Below, piece after piece: positions 1 to 14,984 of a stretch of DNA of 64,000 nt (position 1 is the stretch's first letter; each line of letters starts with the position of its first letter). The translations under genes and the position numbers were made by a program. The notes under the pieces are model-generated. The model was given only the letters and a program-made list of their open reading frames with translations. It was not told where the DNA came from and searched no databases. The stretch is taken from assembly GCA_002633005.1 (NCBI GenBank), contig NMRA01000663.1, forward strand, positions 1 through 64,000, read 5' to 3'. The DNA is from Phoronis australis. Lineage: Eukaryota; Phoronida; Phoronidae.

Positions 1-852
1 GTTAACAGGAGAGAAGGCGAAGCTTGTAATTTCGAATGAATGCAAAAGAGTTCATTGCGTGTAATCTATTTTTCTGGCAGCGCGTGTTACGCAATATTTA
101 CAATAGAGAACCGAGAGAGAATGTTTACGTGCGTGAGTAGGACATTGCCTACAGAATAAACTCATTGACGACATTGAAAACCCAATTTTGGAAATCGATG
201 AAGACGGTGCTAATTCTGTCCAATGAGCTAAACGAGTTAGCTCAATTGTTTTAACCTAGGATCTGACTTGAAGACAGCCCACGTTAAACGGTAGTCGTTA
301 GGACTCGTTTTACAACCAATACAGAACCAGATTGTTGACAACGTGATTCTATCTGACTGCAACCCCCCCCCCCCCTGTAGAGTTGCTTTGAATGGATACA
401 CGATCAGTGCCGAGTCCCCCAATCTATCATGAGAAGTCCGGGTGCTCATGGTAATTTGAATTAATCCCCAGGTTGTCACAATTCCCAAATTTGGAGCTTG
501 GCGCACACCTCGACGAGACGCTACTATATTTATCTTTGATTCATGAGGGACCCAAAGCTGTGAATAATTTATTTTCATTATGATTAATAATCCGTCAGTG
601 CCTTCGGGTTCGCCTGAAACGTGTCGCGGTGGATTTGACTGCAAAGATGTTTTAGATTTAGGCAAACACTGGTCTAATGACTTTGAATTGACGTGTGGAC
701 GTCCGTTTAAGACAAGATTGAAGTTGTTGGACTCGAGTTTGGCGAATAAGACGACTACAATTTTCGACCTGCAATATCCGGGTATCAATCAAATCCTCCA
801 CCCTCGTGACTGAGTGTCATAATTGCATACCCAGTGACACAGCGCCACCTAT
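1..852. other. Noncoding left edge with two overlapping open frames
   Basis: No gene is recognised. Two frames overlap: 183 codons on the minus strand (788 to 237) and 77 codons on the plus strand (580-813). Neither has a recognisable domain, signal peptide or membrane segment. The minus frame runs through a 13-base poly-C tract (363-375), so its glycine run is a homopolymer artefact. Either could be an exon or a decayed transposon piece, but nothing in the sequence decides it. Confidence 0.3.
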
Positions 853-987
853 ACTGACCTACGCTAGGACCTAGCTAAAAGCTAGTCAAAGTCACGTGTT
901 CTCATTCAAAATGCACTGCAATATCTCACGTAATCTCGCGAAGTCTTGCCTTTTAGCGAGGTCCTGGCGTTACTGAACGGGAGGCTG
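853..987 (-). repeat. Foldback MITE-like repeat, family A, copy 1
   Basis: This stretch is an inverted copy of 27328-27480. Both share the blocks CGCTAGGACCTAGCTA, GTCACGTGTTCTCATT, ATCTCACGTAATCTCGCGAA and GTTACTGA-CGGGAGGCTGA in the same order once one is reverse-complemented. Each copy also has inverted ends (CTAGGACCT near one end, AGGTCCT near the other). Length near 140 bp with inverted ends fits a small non-autonomous DNA transposon. The superfamily is not known. Confidence 0.7.
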
Positions 988-1306
988 ATTAACGACACAC
1001 GGAATTCCGTGAGTGGGCATCAATGCGCATGCTTGGTCGGAGGTTTATCGATCACATCGCCACCACTTCACACGCCTTCTATGCAATGTACTTGTTTGGG
1101 CTAGTTAGCCGTGGGATCAACGTTGATTTTGTTTACTTCGATCACTGCCTGTTATATAATAAATTGCAACTACTTCAAGTCAAAGGTGGTGGCCATAACA
1201 GTAAACTGAAAGGGGGCTTCCCAGATTTCAACCAATGGGAATGACTGAATGTCATGACATCGGTTTCATTACTTTAACCAATGAGAAGCCATAATATACA
1301 ACTTAC

Positions 1307-1333
1307 CACAGTGCTACCTTCCGTAGCACTGTG
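1307..1333. repeat. Perfect 11-bp hairpin
   Basis: CACAGTGCTAC at 1307-1317 is followed after five bases by its exact reverse complement at 1323-1333. No T-run or gene end is adjacent. It may be the centre or end of a decayed foldback element. Confidence 0.6.
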
Positions 1334-3975
1334 AAAGAGTGTAATCCTTGCATTCCCAACAATAATGCAATCAAGGTCCCCGGAATATCTGAAACATTGT
1401 CAACCGAACGCATGAAGAATTGGTTCGCAGAGCAGAAACGTGGAACCCCACAAGCAACGAATTGTCAAGGCCCTTTGTTGGATCACCGAATTCATGAATT
1501 TAACAAGTTATTGGTATTTACGATCGACCGTTGAAGCCCTACAGCAACAATATTAGTTTCTGCCTAGTTAGACATTTTGGCCATTTTTGAAAATACAGGT
1601 CAGGACGTGGCACTCTTCGTGACGAATATTTATTAGCCATGGTCAGTCGTAAGTACGGCCTGCTTGTGTCATTGTTTACTCTGTAGATTAAAAATAGAAG
1701 CGATTGTTGGAAAAAGTCAAAGCCTTGTGAAAAAATCTTAGATCTTGTCCAGTTTCACTTCCAAACCATTCAAAACCCATCAAAGAGATCAAAAGCGTTC
1801 AGCAATTTTAAATTATATTTTGACTGAGATGTTGTCGCCGGAATTTCAAAACCGCAACCTTTGATACCCCGTCCACATTAATTTCCCATCCATGGCAAAA
1901 AAATAATTTGACGCCACTTGGGTTATCAGATTTTTCCTTTTGAACTTATGGCCTATAATTCCCATGGATTCTGTCGGACACGAGCCATCGCCGCGGCCCT
2001 GACAAGTCACGCAACTTTGAAGTACTCAGTATACCAGAAACTTTTACAAACATCTTAGAATTTCTCCGACACTGATTCAGTGATAACAGAGGAACACGTC
2101 AAAAATACAATTGCACCAGTATCCGATATTCTTTGCCTTCAGAAAACCAAATATCAAGTAACCTCAACACATGTATTTTTGTAACACACAAGAATTCTAG
2201 TCAACGGAGAACATTTACGCATTCACCATTAACTGACGTTCAGTATTGATGTACTCCCAGCTAAATATGGAATCGTACTCGTCTCTCAGTGAAAAACTCG
2301 TTTTTAACCAGTTCCCTGCTTATCATGTATGGAAAATTCGTCAGTGCTGATGCGTGAAGTAAAATGTGCGTTTGATTAAATGACGTGTGAAACACTGAGA
2401 CAGAGCAGAATACTGGTAATTTCCGTTTAGGCCTACTTGTACAGTGTCTTACTTTTTTTTCGAATACGAGATTCCGTCCGTTAACTTGTACCAGTGATAA
2501 CGGTGTCGTTTTTTCTCACACAAGAGGATAATTGGGGAAAAAGTTGCAGCAAGAAATAAAAGACTTGGTTAACTTATTAAAAATTCTCCAATTGGCTGCT
2601 TGCTAAGCAAAGCTTTGATCTCAGTTGAGATGTTTTGAAATAATTCTTGAATTACCGTTAGGCCTGTTCTGCGAAATTTTAACTTATACAGGTATACCTA
2701 TGTTTATGTCAACAGCTTAAAGATGTTGACATCTACATGGGTATATATGTGTCGTAATTGCTGAGCCATTTAGTCATCAGTTTGAAGAAGGCTTGTATTT
2801 GCAAAATGGCGGCCACGGTTCAAACAACCAAGGCAAAACTGTAACAACATTAGCCAACAGTTCCACAAATTCAACGATCCGTCACCACAATGGGCTAATT
2901 AAAAACTTGAGCACAAGACACCAGACGAAGCTTTCGCAAAAGTACGGCCATGTGAGATTTCTTCGACAATTTGAATAATAATAAGAATGAATAATTGGTT
3001 CAACAAGTGGTAATGCTATTGACGCATGTGTGTTTACTACAAGATGTTGGTGCCCATAAAAATGCGTGCGTGCTCCTCACAAGTAGCTTTTCTACATTAT
3101 CAGCAATGCCTTGGTTCAGCCAAAGAAATTACCAACGTCAAGATCAAAGTCGCTACCCTTTCACTCACTTGAGTTTGCGTGATTTTACGTGATTTTGCGA
3201 AATTTTGTCGAACTAGCAAGAAACTCGCTCTACAGAACGCATCCCTGCAAAGATAGGTGTTAGGTAATGCATTAAAAGCAAATCGTGATAAACATGTTTA
3301 TTCGGGGATAACTGGGTACTTGTTGACGTCGCACCATGAAGACATCCACATTACTGTGTACATTTACCCTTGATCCTGACCGGCTCCTTGTTAGACTGAT
3401 GAGTTGTTTCTTTCACGGAATGGCCGAAATGACTCCATTCCCAAAAGACCATAGACGCAGCATCTACAAAAACCATACATGTCACGGATTTCGTGTACAA
3501 CAAAACTTGATGTGTTTTGTGCTAGCAGCTCCAAATTTTTTCGTTGGAAAACGTTTCATTAAAGTACTGTAAGAACGGTATTATTTTTGCTTGAAACGGA
3601 AGCAGCGTAACGCCCCATGCGTGATGCTTCAGATTGACCAATGAAATGACTTGTTTGTGAAACTGTTTAAAATCAGTTTTAAAGGTAGTTGCAGACAATT
3701 TTAGCACATCTGAGGGGCTTCTATCTACTTTCTAAGTCTGACCTTTGCAAAGTCAATGATTGCCCATAGGCAACATGTTGTACGCGTTTTCCATCGTTGA
3801 ACCGAGTATCACATTTTCCTCCATATTAACGATTTAGCAAATCGCGTGCTACCCAGCAATAATAACTATTTAGTAAATAGTATACTTAACAAAAAAATGT
3901 TCAATAAGTTAATATTTAAGTAAGCAGTGGTATTTGAACTATCTATAAATATCAAGAATTTGAATAAATTTGCAA

Positions 3976-4121
3976 ATGACAATCCATTGCTAAACGATAA
4001 ATTTTGCAGTGGTGAAGGCAGTTTATATACAGCACACGTAAAAATTAAGTAGATGACGATCTATCGCTAAGCGATAAATTCTGCAGTCGTGAAAGCACTT
4101 TATACACGTCAAAACTAAGTA
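3976..4121. repeat. Two-copy diverged tandem repeat, unit about 75 bp
   Basis: The first unit carries GACAATCCATTGCTAAACGA and ends near AATTAAGTAGAT; the second carries GACGATCTATCGCTAAGCGA and ends AACTAAGTAGAC. The intervening blocks GATAAATT-TGCAGT, GTGAA and TTTATA recur in the same order. By eye the units are roughly 80 percent alike, so the duplication is old. Confidence 0.65.
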
Positions 4122-7100
4122 GACAAAAATGCTGTTTCCCTGTCAACGGGTAATGGCATGTCAAGACAAGTCACTATAGCTAGTGTGACGAAGAATTCCG
4201 CTTTCACTCTGCCATCATGACGGTAAATTCCGGATCAATTTCTGATAAATTTTGTAGTGTTTTTGTTCCATTACCACTACAAGATACTCTTGTTCTGACA
4301 TTCATCAATTTAGTCCACATGATGAGTTTCTTCAGTTGAAAGATATCACTAAACTGTAAGCATTTCGTAAATTTCAACAATTTGGCAATAGCTTTTTGAG
4401 TTTTTTGAAAAAGTGGGCGGTTTCCGGGGATCCTCATTGAATATGGCGGCAGTCAAGTGAGTATCTGCAATGCATGAATCAGTCTTTACTAACTACGGCG
4501 GCCATTCTTGGTGGTGATGCACCTCCAAAAATAATAAATATTAAACTAAAAAAATCGTATAAATTCAATTAAGTTGTGTTGAATGAGCAGTGTTTAGGCT
4601 TAAGTTCCGAGTGGACCAACTTGCGATAAAATCCGTTTCAAGAAGTTTTGTCTAAAATGAATCGAAAAGAGTATCCTTAAAGGTAACAAATGTAAATAGG
4701 TCTTGCGACAGTGGCAGTTACGTCACATAAGTTCTGCATCGGTTCATTCTCGTCAGAATACCTGCTTCACACAGTTTACATGTACGTCATACACAGTGGC
4801 ACATGTTGCAACGAAGCCAGTAGTTTCGTATTGGAATTTCCAAATGGCTGAATTTAAGTTAAAAGTAATACCGTGGCATTCATTGATCGGGGAATACTAA
4901 TAGTAAAAATTGAGAATTATTTTCCGGAAAATTGTAGAATTTTTACTGACGTTGCGAGGTTAACTTGCGTCATTCCACTGGGTAGAACTATATTTCAACA
5001 AATTGCGTTCGTTGAGTACAGTTATTAATAGACGTCATTCCTGACGTTATGTTGTGAAGCCATTATTTTCCTTTAGTTTGACGTATGTAGTGTTTTCAGA
5101 CTCTAGATGATTTGAAATGAACACCGACGCTGCACTGCAGTTCAACGATGGCTTTGTCGCCGAAACTCATGAGGCTTCTTTCACTCCCCCTAAACCAATC
5201 GATCTCTCTGTTCAGTAAATCAACGTTTTCAGTCGCCAAGTTGTGATCGCAATTTCAAAATAATGAAAATCGCCGAGTTTAGTCCAGTGTCTTTGTATCT
5301 CTTATCTTGGGAAAGTGTCTTCCCTCGTCACATCTGAGTTCGATAACGAATACCACATTGTCTCTCTTGGAACTGTGATCTCGGCGAGATGGAACATGTT
5401 GGATATACAACGGCAAATGACCAAATTCAGTTCTTTTTCTGCACATGAAAAGTAGCAGTCATAATGTGTCGACAGAAAACGTTGGTGTGCTGGATGGAAA
5501 GATCGATTTAAGAGGGAAGAAAACAGGAAACTCTGACAAACCGTCACTGAATCGAAACGGTGGAGTTCGGTTCCAATTATTTACAGCCTGGAACCTGAAT
5601 AACGGATTCACACCCTGACGTCAAGAATGACACCTGACCTATTATACACCTGTACACGATGCAAATCGAAGAAGGTATATTGATCCTGCGCTGTCACTAA
5701 TGAATCAACAGTTTTCCGGAAGAAAAGATTCATAATTTTTAATTATTAGGGCATTTTTTTAATTTACATGCAATCTTACCTGTAGGATTCATTGGTAACC
5801 GAAAAGACAGTACTCTTGGTGCATCTGGTCACACGTAACAGTTCTCTTGGCTAAAGCAACATTGCGCTACAGCACCTCGCCAATCTAATGTCACAACCGC
5901 GACTAGGCCTACTGACGAAATGACAAGGTGTTTTTCCATTTAGGATAACCCGTTATCACATGCCAATGTTGAGTTATCAAAGGTAACGCTAGATAACAAA
6001 CAGTAAATGGGCAGGGTACAAGCACTCGCAGTTTCAACATTTGGTTAAAACTCTTTCACAAGGTCATGTGCAACGTACAGATTGGAGCAGTTTCAGATGC
6101 ACAATTCAACGAGTACATTTACCTGGTGCCTGTTTAACCGAAATTAGAGATTTATTTATCATTTGGCTTTGGCTTTTAGGCAAGCCTGTTCCCGAGCAGG
6201 TTACTAATTTCTGTTTTTCGGACTTTAAATTGTAGACAGATTTTCGGACTTTTAGACTTAGTCTGATTTCTAATGACTGGTTTTTCGCCTTAAGTCAATA
6301 GACATCAGAATCGTTGACAAACAGCTGTCAGGATTTTAGTAGACTAGTAATTTTTTATCGTATTGCACGAAAGCTTTCCTTGCGCCATGCACATTTTACA
6401 CCAGGAATCAATTACAGTGTGCACAGCAATCTTGGCAACGTTTTCTTATTTTTTGAAAATAAATAATACAAACAAGCTAGTAACAAATACAGCAACCATT
6501 AGCATACAACGACATCTTGTGATCTCATTGTGTTTCACCAAATCAGGGATTGCGTTCAATAGACATGAGACACTCGCAATGCATTTACGGCGAAAACCGT
6601 TCACTTGTTGAACGGAAACAGTAGATTCTACTCCATCAATCAACATTCCAAACTCCAATCACTTCTGTGGCCGCTCTTTTCTTAGGATACGCTGGTGAGA
6701 CCCATGTACTCGCGAAACACCCGCCTTTTTCTCGCGTTATTTTCCGTAATCTTACGTGATCTCGCTTTTTCTCCAGTCACGTTCCCAAGGCTCAAGATGG
6801 CGCTGATCGGTTCAGCCACTTGAGGCTTAGTGAGGAGAAAATCACCTGTCAGAATTATGACGCATTTTTTCGGGAATCACCGGAATATCACGAGTTATAC
6901 TAAGGAGTCTCTGAGATTTGTTGAGCGGTAATTATGCAACAATTTAGATTTAGATCATTGAAAATTTGGGGATATCTCCTCGACAAAGCCTCAACCGGCT
7001 AAACCGATCAGCGCCTTCTTGAGGCTAGGGGACGAAGCTGGGTTTTTCAAGAGCTGGTTGATGGAACCTAACTGAAATTAGAAATAAATGACACTCCACC

Positions 7101-10100
7101 CATATATCTACTTGTCATATTGACCTATTCTTGCGACTTTGAGCTTTTCAAGCTACCAACAGATCACCGCGGTGATCTATTGACCAGCATGTAGTAAATT
7201 TTGTTTCCAACTCATATGGAATTCCTTATCGTCTTGTGGAGAACTGTGAGTTGTATTCTTACACGTTTTTAACCCTTTCATACGATTGTCGGCTAGTCAG
7301 AACTAAACCCATAAAAACACAACAGACTTTGGTAATAACCTCAGGAAGCCAACTCTACACAAAGTTAATTATCCCAAAATGCGATTTTTCGGCCGTAAAA
7401 CCGAGTGTGTCCTTTTAAATTGATTTCGCCGACATGTTAGTTGGACTGGTGGCACCTTCTGTACTCGGATACACGAACTGGACTGTGTAGTATCCTGATC
7501 GAGAGTATACAGTAGCACCCAACAACCGACTGAGTTAGAAAATTAGTGATAAAGCTAACAGCCAACTAGGCCATACTTGAATGGCAAACGAAACCTGAGA
7601 ATCACCGATCGCTAAATTCCAAGAACAAATCGTAAAAAATGATTTGGAAGCTAACTGTATGTACCAATTCGCTTGTGATCATAATATATTCATTTGCGGG
7701 AGCATAAAAAAGAACTGACCTTTGTAAATATTAACGACTTTGAGATATGGCGGTTTTAGTCCTTGGATACAGCAGTCATAACATCAGTGTGTAGGATTTT
7801 ATTGCCAGCATGTTGACAATTTTGTAGTAGAGTTTTATGTTGGAAACAGCTAATTGCAAGGCGATTAATTTTTATCTAACTCCACCAATTGCAGTTTATA
7901 ATGGACAGTCTGTTTTGTAGCAAATATTTACATTTGGTCATAAATCTCGGAGAACTGACCTACAGGGGTAAAAGAAACGTGGCCCATTAGGTGAGTGACG
8001 TTTCACAACCAGTTCATTCCATTCCAAAGGATTCCTTTTACAACAAAATTCCCTAAAAAGGGTTTACTTTGAGAGTTCAAAACACGCTACAAAATGATTT
8101 CTTTTCCAACTAAACAAATCTACTATGAGAAGGGATTTTTATATTTCTATACTTCTAAAGCTTTTATTGCAAAACATAATTTTGGCAACACGGCATCTCT
8201 TCTTATAATATTTCGGGCTTTTAAGCTAATGGGTCAGAAATTAAAAATTCAGTTGTTCAAAAATCGCCTGCCAAAAATATAATATATTCTAGTAGACAAT
8301 TAGAAATGCGTACCTGCGACAGTTTGACATGTGACTGAACAAGATTCGTAGACTAGTCCGACGACCTTCAGTTTTTTAGTCCAGTATTTTAAGAGAAAGG
8401 TGAAACCTAAATGCAAAATGTCATTGTTTGTAGTATAACGGCATTATGGGATTGATGAGAAGTCATCGAAGCAAACAAATATCAAACTTTTCCACAAATT
8501 TTCTTGAAGATGTAATCCGTGGAAACAGAATGTCGAGAGTAGACGACAGACATTTCGAAATGCGCCGAAAGTCGTAAGATCGTGCCGTGAGTTCCACATA
8601 AAGATCGTAAGATTGACGAAAATATGCTGACTGTAAGAAAATCCCAAGACAGACTTATAAAAACGTAAAATTCTAGGGTCATCATGCAGATGAAAAGTAG
8701 GCAATTATTTCAAGAACGCCTCAAGTACAAGTAGGTCACGTGAATTTGACAACAATTAGTTAAAAAACTATGACGTAGCCAGGAATGGCTACAAACTCCG
8801 GTATCGTCAGTAGTACTGGATTTTGGAATTCCTCACAAAAAATCTTTGGAAGCGTAGCTTTAGCCTGTCACTAATGACTGCGAAAACAATGTTGTGACTT
8901 TAATTAGAACAAACTATTACAACAAATATAAATTCGACAATGCATGTAGCTTGTAGCCCGCATTCACACGTAATGTGCCTTCATAAACCAAATTAATTGC
9001 ATGCCAGTAAAACTTAACTACGACTGAACTCACGACTTTTGGTTGAACGTGCCCAAGAGTCATGGTCAAATATAAAAGTTGCTGAGTGTACTTGGCCCGA
9101 CAAAACCTCATTGTGAATTCTGTAATTGTGATAAGATAACACTGCAATCTTGTCTTACAATCCACCTGCTACCCTATGCTTTGGTAACAATAATTCAAAT
9201 ATCTCGTGGTCCAATAGTACTTTTGGAGTTGCAGTATTTCAGCCGCCGTGGGCAGAGGTCTCCACTGACGGACACACTCTTTCCCACAGCCTCGTTCTAG
9301 CCACCGGCGCGCTGTTGTTGACTGTGAGTTGACTGTCCTGATAACTGTGGCTTCAGTGCTTCGCATTCACTACGAACTGACACCGGCGCAGAATTGAGAT
9401 TATAAATGCGTTGATATCAACACGGAATTAAAAGCAACAAAAGTTTTATGGTGAGGGAACAAGTGTAGCACCCTTGTTGGCAAGGAAAGCTATGCAGCAG
9501 CCTAGATAATCTGCGTGATTTTCATGACCAGTCAAGATCCACATTAGACCGGAACTACTTGTACTCGTCTATCTTTCCCAATGTTACGAGGGTTAGCACT
9601 GGGAAAAGATCATGCATTAACACAACGAATACATTCGGACATTCCAATCGGTTGGAAAACGACATTCAAACATTCTGATTGCCTGATGTTGAGAAATGCA
9701 TCAGTATATGTATATGCCCTACTGCTCCATCTATTGAGAAATGCCTTGTTTGCGCTTTCTGCAAGCATAAGAATAGGCCATGTCAATGCATTCTACGCAA
9801 GTTCGTGTTTCTGACATGCACAAGGCTACATGGCGTCAAATAAAACAACGAAACGATTCGCTCCACTCTCCCGGAGCATTCCCTTATGTACATGTACACG
9901 AGGTTGTGTCTCTGATACGGCATGTGCATCCGTTCAGACCCAGGCGTGAGCACCGAGCACTCCAGGGTTCTGTTTCATAAAAAGCGGCTTCAGACCTAAA
10001 TGAGAACCGCTTCACAATTGTCAAATAAAAGTTTCGTCATGTAATTCTTAAAACACCTTTTTCAGTAAGTAACAGTTACGGGTACATTCTCACATATTTT

Positions 10101-12349
10101 GTACTTTTGCTAAAATGACTTTTATTTTTCATAAATAGTTGTGTTACGGGTAAAAAAATTTTCTGTCTTAAGTGTCGAGACATTTTTCATGAGACACCTG
10201 GAACTATCTTTTAATCAACCTCCGGGTAAAGCAGACATAAATTATATTTACCCATTACCAATAATAATTCAAACAATATACAAAAATAGCGCAGACCTAA
10301 ATTGAAAAATAAAAAACTACTACGGCAGCAATAAATCGATGAACGAATTTAAGTAAATAGCAAAATGCATCACACTCATGATCAAGTGACATTTTTCTCG
10401 AATCATTTATGGCATATCAACATCGTCCTTAATTAAACATAATGTCTAGTTCTTCGAGGATTTTTCCTAAGCGGAAATCAAATGAGTGCACCATAATTCG
10501 GTTTATACAACTATGTTAACCATCAGACTCACGAGTAACGTACCATGTCGAATCGATACAGCAACGTTTACTTGACGACTGTTACAATACGAACAACTGG
10601 CAAATCACAGCTCAGCAAAAAAATGAAGCTTCGTTTTGCCCAGGCTGTCATTTTTGAATTGACCTCTTAACCGCGGCGCGTTGAGTTTTAAAAACATGAC
10701 CACGCTCATCTGATCCTGGATTGTTGCCAAACCCAATTCAATGGAAACAATGCGTATGTGTCCTTTTTTAATTCGAAATTTTAAGGTTGGTAAAACCCAT
10801 TAAGCTCCAAAGCGTTTGTGTGGGTCGTCGACGGTTTTGATGTTTTGTTGGTAGCGGAAATCAAATCCTATCAAGATGAGATATATTATATAGAATTTAG
10901 TGGTGTTACTCATTTTCGTTGTTTTTGCAGATATGAACTGAGGAAATCCAATTTAAAGTATGTGAGATTTCCTTACTCACGAGTTTTATGGGTAGTCCAG
11001 ATGTGAGGAAGACTCCAGGAATAACACGATAAGCCACATGAACTGATAAAACACACAATAGTTCGCTGCAATTTTATTATGGATGATGACAGTACGTATG
11101 CCTGCGCGCGGTTTGCAATACAAAGCACTGGGGATTCCGCAAGCGATTCGTAAATTATTTATCTCGGAATACCCCAGTGTAGGCCCGGCTGCCTGCAAAA
11201 GTGTTGAGAGGGCAGTTTGAATTTATTTCTTCTTACTTGTCACATTTAAAGCATAAAGACTGATACAAAAGACACAGTGACATACACAAACTTGAGACAT
11301 AAACAACACATTAAAGGTAATAAAAGCGAGATCGTGATGCATATTTATGTAGACAAGTCCCTGCTACAGGAGCGTACTAAGGAAACTGCTAAAGTGTGGG
11401 AAAGAGAGAGAAAGAGAGAGCGAGAGATTAGTCTTGGAAGCCAACATCTCGTTTTTGCGATTGTACTAAGCAACTTCATCGTTAATGAAGATTAAGCAAA
11501 TACGTCTTCACCAGGAGAGCGATTGTAAACCAAGTTGCTCTTGGAAAAAATCAAGATCTCGCATGGCCTCGCAAAACCACGCGCGTGAAGGGCGAGTGTT
11601 TTGCGAACACGCTTAGAAGCTCACTAGCGTGACCTACCAAAACGGCGGCTCCTGAAATGATTGGCCGGCAAGGTTGGAGTGTGGAATTGTGGGACTGAAT
11701 TTACTGTTTCCATTCCTTAAGTGATTTTGCCGTAAGTGCAAGTTAAAGTCTTGCGGTCTGTGGAACGTAACCCTGATCTTTTGCGAAAAAGGAACAAGAC
11801 GGATTTTTGTCACACTTCCCTTGGCCTCGTGGTGCTAACCTGTTATTGCAAAGCGAGAATTTAACAGAGGTTTGTAAGGCCTCATTCTGGTTTCTCGTGT
11901 AACAAGATGGCAGTTTTTCACAAAGTTTGAAAACACGCACGTTCTATACAGGCGCAAGAGTTGTTTAAATCCCTGTGCAGACTCGCGCTGCAACAATGGC
12001 GAGTTCCGTAGAGCACATTTCTTCCAAAATCACGCGACTGGAAGACGACTGTTAAGTGAGTAGGCTCGAGATATTTCTAACGTGCACTAACGGAGCCAGT
12101 GACGTAAAACCACTTTCCGTTTTTTTCTACTTTGCAGGTCGAAGTATAATTATACATTGTTTGCATGCGATTTCTATTCAAACTTTTATTCTCACAATGG
12201 TCTCAAATACAATTATTCGAAGCTTTTTAGTTTTCTGAATAATAATAGATAACAATAATCTTAGTAAATAATCGACAGTGGGGGATGTTATTGCTATTTT
12301 ATTACATTATTTTACAATTTAATAGTCTAAATATTATTGGTAATGTAAG

Positions 12350-12358
12350 ATGATGATA

Positions 12359-12424
<66 letters not shown>

Positions 12425-12425
12425 G
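12350..12425. repeat. GAT/ATG trinucleotide microsatellite
   Basis: About 70 bases of nearly uninterrupted GAT units, continuing as a degenerate GAT/GAC-rich stretch to about 12545. Reading frames across it give poly-Asp, poly-Met or poly-Ser peptides depending on frame and are not genes. Confidence 0.95.
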
Positions 12426-14984
12426 ATGATGACGAGAATGGTGATGATGATCATAATAGTAACGAAAATAATCATCAATGATCATGACGGAGATGACGAT
12501 GAAGACAACATTAATAATGATGATGACGATGATGATAATGATAACCACGAGGACCATAGAGATTTCATGACAGTAGTTGCTGTTGTATTATCGTGGCAGG
12601 GACTGATGCCGAAGATAGACAAACATGCCGAGCGGGGGAGAAGCAATTTTGTCACTTGACAGACGACAACAACGATATCCTTATCTCGTGGCATCCGACT
12701 ACTTACTGATTGCCTTGGACTCTGTATCGACACCTGCGCCCGTGTTCGACTGGTTAGCTCCCATGACCTAAGCCTGTCCTTGAGGTGCTAACTTTGCTCA
12801 GACCATAGATCCTTCTCGACGATCGATTGTTAGATGCCAGTACACGTTGCACACTTCCTCACTTACAAAATGCAAAATCCATCCAAAGACCGGAATACCA
12901 ACAGACTTTGCTCTCTGTTATCGGGACTCTACAACCGACAAGCATGGACCTACAGTAGAACTATACCCATGTATCGTCCGCCTGAGAAATTCAGTAAAGC
13001 ACTGGGCTATCAACCAAATCTGTTCCCGATCGTGCACATTAAATACAGTGCAGAGATAACATAGTTCAATAAAGCCAAGGTCGTAAATTCGCCGGCGCTC
13101 TCGCGTTGTTCTTTCAATCAAGGCTAGGTTAGGCCTACCTGCTTTAACGCTTTGGCTTCACGGATTGGTTAGAATGAGAGATTTGGGATTGTTTACACGC
13201 GCGTAACTTTCAGAGGAACAAAAATCATCTGATCGGAACTTGAAACTAGCCTATACAAGGAATTAAAACGATAAGATGCAAGACCAGAGCAAATGACAGA
13301 GTCATATTTGACGTCACTTGGGCAATTATATCATGTGGTAAAATCATCGGTTGGTACGCCATCTGCGGTAAAAGAATGGCCGCCTCTTAATAGAATCTAC
13401 AGACGTGTGTTATGTTATGTCAAAATAGCAACACATTGAGATACCTGGCCTAGAGCTGTACAACTTAACTTTTTGCGACTTAATGGCGAAGAACTACCGG
13501 AATCAATGGCGTCTCTCAAAAGTCTGGAAATAAGGGAAAGATTCCACCACTGAATAGGGCAAGTCCCAACAAATCAAAATTCTTCCAGCAAATGAAAGGA
13601 ATAACACAGAGATTAGGACAGAAAAACAGGAGAGAGGAAGAGAGACCACGTGAGGCATTTCGAAAAAGTCACATGCCAAGTTCACGAACGACGTCATCAA
13701 TGTTCCGAAGGCCTCTCTTTGCCGTAAACGAGCCGAAGTAACCAGCTTATAGGTAAATGACAAACATTTTGAAAGTGTCCCTAATGCGTCCACAATTCCT
13801 GATGCCATCAAAGATTTCTGAAGAAGCTGTCAGTTTTTACAATTTTATGATTGACTCTTGGAAAAGACGAGATTCGGGCCATTTGTGGTAACGACTAGCA
13901 GAAAATAATCACTATTTGAAATTCGACAACAAATACTAAAAATCGATCAGTGTTTTAGTCATGCACATTTTGCTTCCTGTTATTAAAACAACCACCATAG
14001 TTTAAGAAGCGATGTGGCGCTCTCTCTCTCTTCCTCTCTCTTTGTCTCTACCAGGAGTCGTCAACCGAAAACAATAATAACTAAAACAAATCTTAAAAAA
14101 CAACTAAGTTAGTAAACGCTGACAAAACGTTTAGCACAACCACGCACATGCACACACGCCTACACGCATGCGCACTTGCACACGCGCGGGCGCGCATGCA
14201 TAAATCTATCACAACGGTTATATATTTGTTAAAGCATTGAAATGCAAATTTTCAGAATCATGGAGCAAGTGCACATGAAATATGTCAAATTTCTATTGAT
14301 CCAGACTACTCAAATTTTGGTAATTCTCATTGCACGAGATCTGTGACCTTGCGCACATGCCTTATTCGCTAGCAGCGCCTGTCGAGTTAGCACCGGTTTA
14401 CTTCGGGCATAAACGTCTGCCGACTCATTCAGAACACCTCGGGTGTTTTCGTACACTCAAATTATCTTTCGGGGATTCATATTTGCGCATGTGCCAACTT
14501 TAATCAGGACAGGAAGAAATATGACTGTCAAAAAGGAGAATGACGTCAAATACACCTTGATACTCTTGTGATGATAGGCTAAAATTGACGTGAAATAACA
14601 ATATCAGAAAGCAAGCTGCTGACTGAGCGTGACGTCATGTACGTCTTTTAAATCTGCCTTGCTAGGTGGGTAGCCATGATTTTTAACCATCTTTGCCAAT
14701 ATCTTTTTTGCAGTTCTAATTAAATTTCGCACATGCAAAATTATGAAACACCTCTGACGGATAACATCAGACTACGAATACTACCTGACGTCTTCTTTGC
14801 TGATTTTGGACAAAAAACAATACGAATTCTTCAAACCGGAAGTATAGCGGTGTGAGCGTGTTTAACCTACACGGTGTGCCTAAAGCGGCTGAATAAAGGT
14901 TGTATTCGGTTTTATTACGACTTTCTGGAATCATCGTTGTAGTCAGGTCCCTTGAGTAGAGTTGACAGAACGGAAAAGCCAGTC

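Larger units (their letters stand above)
988..12349. other. Intergenic, no recognisable gene
   Basis: Open frames here are under about 90 codons, carry no recognisable domain and lie in AT-rich DNA. Minor structures are a perfect 11-bp hairpin at 1307-1333, a diverged two-unit tandem repeat at 3976-4121, and scattered fragments of a family rich in CGTGATCTCGC-like words (around 3170-3230 and 6710-6770). A GA-rich stretch lies at 11400-11428. Exons of a gene not recognisable by eye cannot be excluded. Confidence 0.5.

Noticed and set aside
237-788. 183-codon minus-strand open frame
   Set aside because: No recognisable domain, crosses a poly-C tract, and overlaps an equally open plus-strand frame. 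Not enough to call a gene.
12327-12733. Poly-Ser, poly-Asp and poly-Met frames
   Set aside because: Translations of the GAT microsatellite in different frames.
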